Position numbers and translations under genes: made by a program. A stretch of 64,000 bases of DNA, taken from NCBI GenBank assembly GCA_965198285.1, contig OZ240251.1, positions 2,480,001 to 2,544,000 on the forward strand, in the 5' to 3' direction. The notes beneath the pieces were generated by a model. It made no database searches. It was not told the origin of the DNA and saw only the letters and a list, made by a program, of their open reading frames with translations. This DNA is from UBA11872 sp965198285. GTDB taxonomy: Bacteria > Chloroflexota > UBA11872. This document shows, in pieces, positions 28,240 to 35,762 of the stretch (within the stretch, counting starts at the first letter, position 1; every line of letters starts with the position of its first letter).

Positions 28240-29175
28240 ATGCCGTCCCACGAGACCCCGCTCCCCACCCGCCGTCTTGGCCGCCATTCCGACGAGTTTT
28301 CGCTCATCGGTCTGGGCGGAGGGCACCTCTCCCGCTCATCCGTCACCGACGCTGAAGCCGCGCGCATCATCCCCGCCGCCATCGACGCCGGGATCACCTT
28401 CATGGATACCGCCTGGGACTACGGCTACGGCGTCAGCGAGGAACGCTATGGCCGCGCCCTACAGGGCCGTCGCGACGACGTCTTCCTTATGTCCAAGGTC
28501 TGCGCGCGCGACGCCAAGACCGCGCGCTCGCAACTTGACGACAGCCTGCGGCGCCTTCAAGTCGACTACCTGGACCTCTGGCAGTTCCACGAGATCAACT
28601 ACGACAACGACCCCGAGTGGATATTCGAGGCCGGCGGCGCCGTCGAGGTGGCCCTTGAGGCACGCGAACGCGGCCTGATTCGCTACATCGGCTTCACCGG
28701 CCACAAGAGCCCCCACATCCTGCGCGCCATGCTCGACATGGACTTCGTCTGGGACGCCTGCCAGATGCCGATCAGCCCGTTCGACGGCGCCTTTCGCAGC
28801 TTCCGGTCCGACGTGTTGCCGCTCCTCAACGAACGCGGCATTGCCTGCCTCGGCATGAAGTCGCTGGGCGGCAACGGTCAGTTCGTTGGCGTCAACGGCC
28901 TCACGGCGCAAGACTGCCGACGCTACGCCCTCTCCCAGCCGATAGCCACGCTGATCTGCGGCATGGTCGACGAGCGAGACTTGGCCCAAGACTTGGAGAT
29001 CGCTCGAACGTTCACGCCCATGTCGGCTGACGAACAGGCCGACCTCCTGGCCCGCATCCACCGCGAAGCCACCGACGGCCGCCACGAGTACTACAAGACC
29101 ACCACCTACTTCGACCACGAGTACCACCGCGAGGCCCACGACTTTCCGGCCTTCGCGGAAATCCGCAACCCCTGA
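28240..29175 (+). CDS. Aldo/keto reductase family protein
   Basis: A 311-residue TIM-barrel oxidoreductase. The expected catalytic tetrad is visible: Asp in FMDTAWDYG with the following Tyr, Lys in FLMSKVC, and His in LWQFHEIN. Later blocks such as IRYIGFTGHKSPH and IACLGMKSLGGNG are typical of the YdhF/AKR-like group. ATG 28240 carries GGAGGT six bases upstream. The C-terminal tail is rich in Tyr and His (EYYKTTTYFDHEYH). It is two bases upstream of the sugar isomerase gene, so the two are probably coupled. Confidence 0.88.
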   Translation: MPSHETPLPTRRLGRHSDEFSLIGLGGGHLSRSSVTDAEAARIIPAAIDAGITFMDTAWDYGYGVSEERYGRALQGRRDDVFLMSKVCARDAKTARSQLDDSLRRLQVDYLDLWQFHEINYDNDPEWIFEAGGAVEVALEARERGLIRYIGFTGHKSPHILRAMLDMDFVWDACQMPISPFDGAFRSFRSDVLPLLNERGIACLGMKSLGGNGQFVGVNGLTAQDCRRYALSQPIATLICGMVDERDLAQDLEIARTFTPMSADEQADLLARIHREATDGRHEYYKTTTYFDHEYHREAHDFPAFAEIRNP

Positions 29176-29177
29176 GC

Positions 29178-29996
29178 GTGCGCCTGGCCCTCTGCAACAA
29201 GACGCTGGACGACCGCCCCATCGAGGCGTTCTTCCAGCTGGCCGCCGAATCGGGCTTTGATGCCGTCGAAGTCATCCCCGGCTCGCTCGGCACGCCGGTG
29301 GCGGACGCCGACCCGGCCATGCGCGTGCAGGTACGCCAGGTCGCCCGCGCCCATGGTCTGGAAGTCGTCGGCTTCAACTCACTGCTCCAGCACGCGCCCA
29401 ATCTCAATCTGGTCACCCGCGACCTCGACCTGCGGCGCGCATCGGCCGCCGAGTTGGTCGCCATCGTCCAAATGGCCGCCCACTTCGGCGTTTCGGTCAT
29501 CGTCGTCGGCTCACCCCGTCAACGCCGCGCGCCCGCCGACGCCGGATTCCACGAAGCCGCCGAACTCTTCATCGACGAACTCCAACCCGCCGCGGACGAG
29601 GCCGCCCACCGCAACATCACCCTCTGCCTGGAACCTCTCACCGCCTCCCTGACCAACTTCATGAACGACACCCGTGAAGGCATCGCCGTCGCCCGCGCCA
29701 TGAACCACCCGGCCGTCAAACTCGTCCTCGACGTCAAGCAAATCAGCCAGGAAACGCAATCCTTCGAGGAAGCCGTCGATCTCGCCCTGCCCTGGCTGGC
29801 CCACGTCCACGTCAACGACGCCAACATGCACGCGCCCGGCGAAGGCGACACCGATTTCGTCCCCATCATCCGCAAGCTGAAAGCAGTGGGCTACCAAGGC
29901 CTGCTCTCCATCGAAGCCTTCGGCTTCACCGACGACCCCGCCATCGTGCTCCCCAGGTCTCGCGCCTATCTCGAAGCCATCCTCGCCGCCGCCTAG
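29178..29996 (+). CDS. Sugar phosphate isomerase/epimerase family protein (TIM barrel)
   Basis: A 272-residue AP-endonuclease-2-fold TIM barrel of the IolE/IolH/hydroxypyruvate isomerase superfamily. Diagnostic blocks: FFQLAAESGFDAVEVIPGS, ITLCLEPLT (metal Glu), VKLVLDVKQIS (Asp) and LAHVHVNDANMHAPGEGD (His and Asp). It probably isomerises a keto sugar or keto acid. The GTG start at 29178 begins two bases after the reductase stop. Its TAG stop shares CTAG with the convergent acetyltransferase gene. Last gene of the putative sugar-acid operon. Confidence 0.86.
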   Translation: MRLALCNKTLDDRPIEAFFQLAAESGFDAVEVIPGSLGTPVADADPAMRVQVRQVARAHGLEVVGFNSLLQHAPNLNLVTRDLDLRRASAAELVAIVQMAAHFGVSVIVVGSPRQRRAPADAGFHEAAELFIDELQPAADEAAHRNITLCLEPLTASLTNFMNDTREGIAVARAMNHPAVKLVLDVKQISQETQSFEEAVDLALPWLAHVHVNDANMHAPGEGDTDFVPIIRKLKAVGYQGLLSIEAFGFTDDPAIVLPRSRAYLEAILAAA

Positions 29997-30574
29997 TCGT
30001 CGTCCTTGACCGCCCGCACCATATAGATCAGCCCTGACGCGCCGGTCATCTTCCGCAGCCCGGCCGATTCGCGCCGCCGCCGCTCCTTGTAGCCCGCCTG
30101 CTCATAGAAGCGGATCGCGGCGGTGTTGCCGATCAGCACTTCCAGCCCGATCGTCAACGCCCCGGCCTCCCGCGCCCCCGCGTGGGCGTGCCCAAGCAGC
30201 TTGGTTCCAATGCCCCGTCGGCGATGCTCCTCCGCCACCGCCAGGTTCCACACGCTATAGCTGTTCCGAACGAACGACGGCTCCGCCGAAACCATGTGCC
30301 GCATCCGCCACGAAAGCGCCAATGCGCCAAGCAGCCCATAAACTTGCAGGGTTGCCAGCGATGCGCGCAACGATTGCCAGGGATCCGTACGGTCCGCCAT
30401 GTGCGCAATCACCCCAACAACCCCTTGGTCGTCGCATGCCACGAAGTGATTGTTCGAACCACCCCAGCGCGCAAACATCCCCGCAAAACGCTCCCGCGTA
30501 ACTTCGATGCTCCCGCCGCCCCAGATAGGGGCCGCCCAGGCACCCGCCGCGTCCGCCAGCAGATGACCCACCAC
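29993..30574 (-). CDS. GNAT family N-acetyltransferase
   Basis: At least 193 residues. The acetyl-CoA site is seen as LAVAEEHRRRGIGTKLLGHAHAGA, followed by GLEVLIGNTAAIRFYEQAGY, so this is a GNAT acetyltransferase. The first in-frame standard start is GTG 30574, but the frame upstream encodes IRPATASDAN, the normal first strand of GNAT proteins. The true start may therefore be a non-standard codon such as ATT at 30608-30610. The acceptor is unknown. It follows the EEP protein gene by 50 bp on the same strand. Confidence 0.82.
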   Translation of the reverse strand: MVGHLLADAAGAWAAPIWGGGSIEVTRERFAGMFARWGGSNNHFVACDDQGVVGVIAHMADRTDPWQSLRASLATLQVYGLLGALALSWRMRHMVSAEPSFVRNSYSVWNLAVAEEHRRRGIGTKLLGHAHAGAREAGALTIGLEVLIGNTAAIRFYEQAGYKERRRRESAGLRKMTGASGLIYMVRAVKDDD

Positions 30575-30624
30575 GTTGGCATCGCTGGCCGTGGCGGGCC
30601 GGATTGAAATGCCGCGGGCTTTGC

Positions 30625-32466
30625 CTACGTCCCCGCCAGCAATGCCCGCACCGGCAGATGGTCCGAAGCCAGCGACTCCCGCGTCTCGGCCTCATGCACG
30701 GTCAAGTCGGGTGTCACAAATATGTAGTCGATCCGCTCCTCCGGCTCCGAGGCCGGAAACGTCAAGGGACCGTCAGGACTCGCATCCACCAACCCGGCGT
30801 TCGCCAGCGTCCGAATCGCCACCGATTCAGGCGTCGAGTTCAAGTCGCCCAACAGAATTGTCCGCGGCGCCTTCCCCCAGTCCTCCAGCATCCGCACCAC
30901 CTGCGAGGACCGAACGGTGTCACCGTCATCCTCGTGGTCAAGATGCGTGTGCAGGATCGTTATCGGAGCGCCGGTCGTCTGCAGGCCAATGCGCTGGAAT
31001 CCCCGAGGGACCCGGCCCTCACTGTTGAAGTGCGTGTTCGTGGCCCCGAACACCGGCAGGCGTGTGAGCACCGCATTCCCCCACAGGTCCCCCATGTTGG
31101 CGCCATAGTAGGCCGGCATGTCCAGCCGCTGCGACAGCCAGGCCAGCGTGTCGGCGGCGCCTGAAATCACCCAGCCTCGCCCAACCTCCTGTAGCGCCAC
31201 CAGGTCTGTCGGTTCCTTCTCGATCTCGCGGGCCACGGCCTCCAGATCGAACCGACCAGCCGCGCCAAAGCCCTGGCGAATGTTGTATGTCATCACGCTC
31301 AGGTTGGCCCCGGCGGCTTTCGGCGCCGCGTCGGGAGACGGCGGCCCGGATATCAACCCGACGACCAACGGCGGAAGGAACAGCAGCGGCGCCAATGCTG
31401 GGATCAGCCGCTTTCCGGGTACCTGGTGGCGGCTCACCGACGAAGCCAGTGCCAGCACCACCGTCACGGCGACCGCTCCCGGCAACACCCAGGACGGCGC
31501 GTAGAACGAGTAGAAGATAAATAGCAACGCCACCAACAGCACGCCGCTCACCGTCAAGGAGGAAACAGACCAAGCCGACGTACGCGGCTTCCGGTCCTCC
31601 GGAAACAGCGCCGTCACTACCACCGGCAGACCCAGGCCCACAAGGGCAAGGCCGGGGAACGTACTGCTCGGCGCCGCGCCTGCCAGCCAGACGCCCGCGG
31701 CCATCACGATCGATGCCACCACCACATGAAGGAAGCTAAAGGCGCGTCCCGACTTCGCCGAAGCCGACGACCAGGCCATACCCGCCGTCGTCGCGCCCCC
31801 GACCCAGATCAACGCAGCCCGCAGATCCAGACCGCTTGGAGCCGCCGTCTGACCAAAGTTCCCGCTAAAGGCCAGGAAGACCAACAAGGCAGGACCCAGG
31901 CCAAGCAGCGGCAGGCTCCGCAGCGGACCGCCAAACTCAGCCGGCCTCCCCGCCGCTCGCCAGCCACCGCCAAGTGCTAGCAGTGCCAGTAGCGCCACGA
32001 TCCCGGCGGCCCATGGCGAGTCGCTGAACGGGGCGTCAACGGTCCGGAACGCGGCCCGAATCGCCACGTCGGCGGCAAACGCCAGCGCCAGACCCTGGCC
32101 GGCGGCCCGGCCAACACTGGCGACCCACAGGGCCAGGACCCAGCCGAACGCAATCGTGCCGAGAGCGCCAATCCACACGTCGGCGCCCGGCGACCCGGAG
32201 GCCTGGCCGGCCACGGCCATTCCCGCCAGCAATAAGATCGCGATCCGGCGAGCGCGGCTGATCCCCAGCACCAGAGCCAGCGGGCCGGCTACGCCCCACA
32301 GAATCAGCGCGCCAAACACAATCGCCGCCAGCAACACGCGATCCGAGGTCTCGCCGACAACCCAGAACATGTTGCTGGTAAAGACCCGAAACGCCTGGAA
32401 TCCCAAGACCGCGGCGGCTGCCACGGACAGCGTGCCAACGTCCGGTCGGCGCGTCATCATCATCAT
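30625..32466 (-). CDS. Multi-TM protein with C-terminal endonuclease/exonuclease/phosphatase domain
   Basis: A 613-residue fusion. Residues about 10-370 contain eight to ten hydrophobic helices. From about 385 an EEP (DNase I/phosphodiesterase fold) domain starts: SVMTYNIRQGFG (Asn), ALQEVGR (Glu), HTHLDHEDD, ILLGDLNSTPES (Asp, Asn) and SDHLPV (Asp, His). All catalytic blocks are intact. Related membrane-EEP proteins may act as phospholipid or cyclic-nucleotide phosphodiesterases, facing either side of the membrane. The start is the ATG run at 32466 (MMMMTRR). It lies 3 bp after argG, so co-transcription is likely. Confidence 0.82.
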   Translation of the reverse strand: MMMMTRRPDVGTLSVAAAAVLGFQAFRVFTSNMFWVVGETSDRVLLAAIVFGALILWGVAGPLALVLGISRARRIAILLLAGMAVAGQASGSPGADVWIGALGTIAFGWVLALWVASVGRAAGQGLALAFAADVAIRAAFRTVDAPFSDSPWAAGIVALLALLALGGGWRAAGRPAEFGGPLRSLPLLGLGPALLVFLAFSGNFGQTAAPSGLDLRAALIWVGGATTAGMAWSSASAKSGRAFSFLHVVVASIVMAAGVWLAGAAPSSTFPGLALVGLGLPVVVTALFPEDRKPRTSAWSVSSLTVSGVLLVALLFIFYSFYAPSWVLPGAVAVTVVLALASSVSRHQVPGKRLIPALAPLLFLPPLVVGLISGPPSPDAAPKAAGANLSVMTYNIRQGFGAAGRFDLEAVAREIEKEPTDLVALQEVGRGWVISGAADTLAWLSQRLDMPAYYGANMGDLWGNAVLTRLPVFGATNTHFNSEGRVPRGFQRIGLQTTGAPITILHTHLDHEDDGDTVRSSQVVRMLEDWGKAPRTILLGDLNSTPESVAIRTLANAGLVDASPDGPLTFPASEPEERIDYIFVTPDLTVHEAETRESLASDHLPVRALLAGT

Positions 32467-32469
32467 GGG

Positions 32470-33708
32470 TTACTCGTGGCTCGTCTGTCCGCCTGCATTG
32501 GCAGCACGGGCGCTGACGCCCAGCACGCCCAGGAATCCTTCCGAATCCACATGGTCGAAGTCTCCGACGCCCTCCATGCTGGACGCGTCACTATAGAGCG
32601 AATGCGGCGCGTCCTCGGCTCCAGCGAACTGCGCGTGGCCTCGGTACACGTCTACGTGCACGGTCCCCGTAACCAGCCGCGTGAACTCGCCGATAGCCCG
32701 TCGAAGCGCCGTGCTCGCCAGGTCGTACCAGTAGCCTTCGTAGATCTGCCGGCCTAGCGCCGCCGAGAGCGAATCAAACACCGGACGAGCCCGCCGGTCC
32801 AGGATCAACTGCAACAGGTACTCGTAGGCGCTGCCCAGCAATTCCATGCCCGGCGCCTCGTACACCCCGCGCGACTTGATCCCGACGAATCGGTTCTCCA
32901 CCGTGTGCAGCCCGATCCCCAGCCCGTTCGCTCCGCCAATCGCGTTCGCGCGTTCAAAAACCTCCAGCAGCGATAAGTCGTCCCCATCCATCGCCACGGG
33001 CGTACCGGCCTCAAACCGGATCGATACGCGCGTCGTCTCATCGGGCGCGTCCTGCGGATAAACGCCCATCTCAGGCGCCACGAACTGCGCGTGCGTGCTC
33101 AGTTCCTCCAGCAGACCGGCTTCATGCGTCAGGCCCAACAGGTTCGCGTCCGTCGAATAGGGCTTGTCCAGCGTCGCCCGGATCGGAATCTCCTCGGCTT
33201 CGCAGTACGCGATCATTTCGCGCCGACCGGGGAACTGCTCCAGGAACGTTGGATCGCGCCACGGGGCGTAAACCTGCACCCCCGGCGCCAGCATGTTGGT
33301 CGCCAGCTGGAATCGAACCTGGTCGTTGCCCCGCCCTGTGGCCCCATGGCTCAGCACCGTCAGCCCTCGCGCTGTCAGCTCCGGCAGGATTGCCGCCACG
33401 GTCGCGTACCGCGCGATACCGGTGGTATTCCAGTAGCCGCCCTCGTATTTCGCCTGTGCCTGGATCACTTCCAGCCCGGCCCGCGCCAGCGCCTCGCGCG
33501 CATCCACAATCAGCGCTTCCTGCGCCCCGGCCACGCGCATTCGCTCGGCCACATCATTGATGTCGTCTTCGTCCGGCTGCCCCAGGTCGGCCGTCAGCGC
33601 GACAACGCCAATACCTTCTTCCACCAACCAGCGCGTGATCGTGCAGCTATCTAGCCCACCCGACGTCGCCGCGCCGACCGTCGTCCCCGCCAGCTCCTCA
33701 ATCCGCAC
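32470..33708 (-). CDS. argG: Argininosuccinate synthase
   Basis: A 412-residue ArgG, joining citrulline and aspartate with ATP in arginine synthesis. Seen: the N-type PP-loop SGGLDS near residue 18, EVIQAQAKYEGGYWNTTGIARY, LSHGATGRGNDQVRF, and ENRFVGIKSRGVYEAPG. The N-terminus is short. The second GTG at 33708 is preferred because GGGAGG lies six bases upstream; a GTG two codons earlier is embedded in that ribosome site. There are no other arg genes in the window. It is divergent from the ImmA-like gene at 33869. Confidence 0.94.
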   Translation of the reverse strand: MRIEELAGTTVGAATSGGLDSCTITRWLVEEGIGVVALTADLGQPDEDDINDVAERMRVAGAQEALIVDAREALARAGLEVIQAQAKYEGGYWNTTGIARYATVAAILPELTARGLTVLSHGATGRGNDQVRFQLATNMLAPGVQVYAPWRDPTFLEQFPGRREMIAYCEAEEIPIRATLDKPYSTDANLLGLTHEAGLLEELSTHAQFVAPEMGVYPQDAPDETTRVSIRFEAGTPVAMDGDDLSLLEVFERANAIGGANGLGIGLHTVENRFVGIKSRGVYEAPGMELLGSAYEYLLQLILDRRARPVFDSLSAALGRQIYEGYWYDLASTALRRAIGEFTRLVTGTVHVDVYRGHAQFAGAEDAPHSLYSDASSMEGVGDFDHVDSEGFLGVLGVSARAANAGGQTSHE

Positions 33709-33804
33709 AAACACCCTCCCGCCAACTGTTCCTGCGCGAGCCTACCCCCTCACCCCCCATCCCCGCCCGCTGTCACTCCGGTGCGTCCAAGCTAGGGATG
33801 GGGC

Positions 33805-33819
33805 TTGCTCCTGGAGCAA
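33805..33819. promoter_or_regulatory. Perfect 7-1-7 dyad, candidate operator for the ImmA/XRE gene
   Basis: TTGCTCC-T-GGAGCAA is a perfect palindrome with a one-base centre, 50 bp upstream of the ATG at 33869. Its left arm can serve as a -35 element (TTGCTC), with GTGTAT-like sequence 18 bp further on. XRE-type antitoxins commonly repress their own promoters through such dyads, so autoregulation is inferred. Confidence 0.4.
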
Positions 33820-33868
33820 CACGTCCCTGTGTATCCTCCGGTAGCCTTGAAAGCCCCTCACGCACCGC

Positions 33869-35026
33869 ATGCCCCGCGCCACCTACATACCCATCACCGG
33901 CTCAGTGCTGCGCTGGGCCATCGACGAGAGTGGCCTCTCCAACAGCGAATTCGCGCAAAAAGTTCGCACCGAACCCGACAACGTCCAGGCTTGGATATCT
34001 GGTCAGGCTCAGCCCACTAAGACCCAGTTCAACAAGATCGTCGGCACGCTAAAGCGACCCAGCGCGGCGTTTTTCCTGCCCGAACCGCCCCAACACCTCA
34101 ACCTGCCACCGCCGCTACGACGCTCCGTCGGTGCCAGAAACCGTGCGCTCAACGCCCAGGAATTCCGCGAAATCCGCTGGGCGCGGCGTCTCCAGCAGCT
34201 TGTCGCGCACCTGAGGTCCGAGGACGCAAGCTCCGTTCCACGCCTCCCCCAGTTCGAGCTTTCCGACCCGCCCAGCCGCGCCGCGCGCATCCTTCGTAAC
34301 CGGTTGGACGTCCCGCTGGAACGCCAGACCCAATGGCCTAATCCCAGCGCGGCTTTCAGCGGCTGGCGCGAAGCCACGGAAGCTACCGGTGTCATCGTGC
34401 TCCTGCTGCAGTTGGGCCCCGACGCCATCCGCGGCTTCGCCTTGTGGAACGAGGCCGCCCCTCTCGTTGCCGTCTACACAACTTTCATCCCCCAGGCGCG
34501 CGCCTTCACGCTGTTCCACGAGATCGGCCACCTGCTGCTGCGCCAGGACGCCGCGTCCGACGAGCACATCGGACGCAATGGGAGTCTGACCACCGGCTAC
34601 ACGGTGGAACGCTGGTGCGAGCGCATGGCCGCCGCTGTGCTGCTGCCCGCGCCGGCCGTCCGCGCCGCCGTACCGACGAACTTGTCGGAAGACGAGGCGT
34701 ATCAATGCGCCCGCAGACTCGCAAGCCGTTTCAAAGTCAGCGTCCGCGCCGCCGCGATCCGCCTCATCGAGCTCGAACTCGCCCCGAACGAGCTCTACGG
34801 CTACGTCGTAAGCCAATCAGGCCAACTGGACCGGCCACGCAGAAACGGTGGCGGCGGTGGCCGTTCCGCTGCGCAAACCCGCATCGCCCAGGTCGGCCGA
34901 GCGGCCGCCAGCCGTATCGTCCGGGCCGTCGACTCCAACCGGCTCTCTGAGCGCGACGCACGTGATGTCCTGCGGCTCGGCGGACAAGGCTTCCAGGACT
35001 TTGCCTCGCTTGCGGAAGCTAGCTAG
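33869..35026 (+). CDS. XRE-type HTH plus ImmA/IrrE metallopeptidase (antitoxin-like)
   Basis: A 385-residue protein. Residues 10-60 form a Cro/C1-like helix-turn-helix (GLSNSEFAQKVRTEPDNVQAWISGQAQP, in parts). Residues about 150-270 form an ImmA/IrrE zinc peptidase with HEIGH at residues 217-221 and AAAVLLPAPAV downstream. The C-terminal 100 residues are a basic, Gly-rich linker and a helical end. This two-domain form is found next to DUF4411/PIN-like proteins in toxin-antitoxin type pairs, as here: the broken DUF4411 frame starts 9 bp downstream. ATG 33869 is the natural start. ImmA-type enzymes cleave or remove a repressor; the target is unknown. Confidence 0.85.
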   Translation: MPRATYIPITGSVLRWAIDESGLSNSEFAQKVRTEPDNVQAWISGQAQPTKTQFNKIVGTLKRPSAAFFLPEPPQHLNLPPPLRRSVGARNRALNAQEFREIRWARRLQQLVAHLRSEDASSVPRLPQFELSDPPSRAARILRNRLDVPLERQTQWPNPSAAFSGWREATEATGVIVLLLQLGPDAIRGFALWNEAAPLVAVYTTFIPQARAFTLFHEIGHLLLRQDAASDEHIGRNGSLTTGYTVERWCERMAAAVLLPAPAVRAAVPTNLSEDEAYQCARRLASRFKVSVRAAAIRLIELELAPNELYGYVVSQSGQLDRPRRNGGGGGRSAAQTRIAQVGRAAASRIVRAVDSNRLSERDARDVLRLGGQGFQDFASLAEAS

Positions 35027-35035
35027 ACGCGACAC

Positions 35036-35572
35036 GTGCCAAGCCCGGTATACGTCATGGACGCCAGCTCGCTCATTAACCTAAAGCGTTACATCAGACC
35101 GGAACGCCAGTGAGATTTCTTCAACGAAACAATGACGGAAATGATCAAATGCGGCGACCTGCTCGTCGTTCCGCAGGTTGAAACCGAGTGCGGCAGAGCG
35201 CGCCATCCTGACGTGCCCGGCACCTGGGCGCTTGCCAAGGCGAAGCTGTCTCCAGCCACCAGAGACCCCGGCCTGCACACCGTACGGCTTATCCTGGCCG
35301 ATTGGCCGAGGCTGATCGACCCGGAAGGCGAGGCCGAGCAAGCCGATCCATACGTCATCGCTCGAGCCCTTGAGCTTCAGGACAGCTTCCAGGATGTCTG
35401 CGTTGTGACAGACGACACGACCAGTCACCTACCGGCAAAGGCGTCCATGGCCGAAGTCTGCGACGACTACGAAATCCCCTGGATCAACTTGGCTGATTTC
35501 CTGGCAACCGACCACCTCGATATTCCACGTAGCTGGCTCACGCCGACTGGTCGGCGAGCGTCGACCAGCTAA
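35036..35572 (+). pseudogene. DUF4411 (PIN-like) toxin-type gene interrupted by in-frame TGA
   Basis: Starting from GTG 35036 the frame reads VYVMDASSLINLKRY, the N-terminal signature of DUF4411 proteins (PIN-like, with acidic metal residues). After 25 codons it hits TGA at 35111-35113. The same frame then continues for 153 codons as DFFNETMTEMIKCGDLLVVPQ and later VCVVTDDTTSH, again family-like. Nothing is shifted: a single TGG to TGA change (Trp to stop) explains the break. It could be a dead toxin, a sequencing error or recoding. The internal ATG at 35132 would give a protein missing the first catalytic Asp. Confidence 0.75.
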
Positions 35573-35762
35573 CCCAGAAGCGACCGCCAAATCCGGCTAT
35601 CCCACCCACCCGGAAACCCATCCGGGCCGATACCAAAAAGCCAAAGCTCCGTTTGTTCAGCGAACTCTGATCCGGGCTCGCAGCAGTCTTTGACCAGATC
35701 AAGGGTCGAATTCCGCAATTCGATTGACGAGATGCGCCAGCGTCGACGAGATGCGCTGACCG

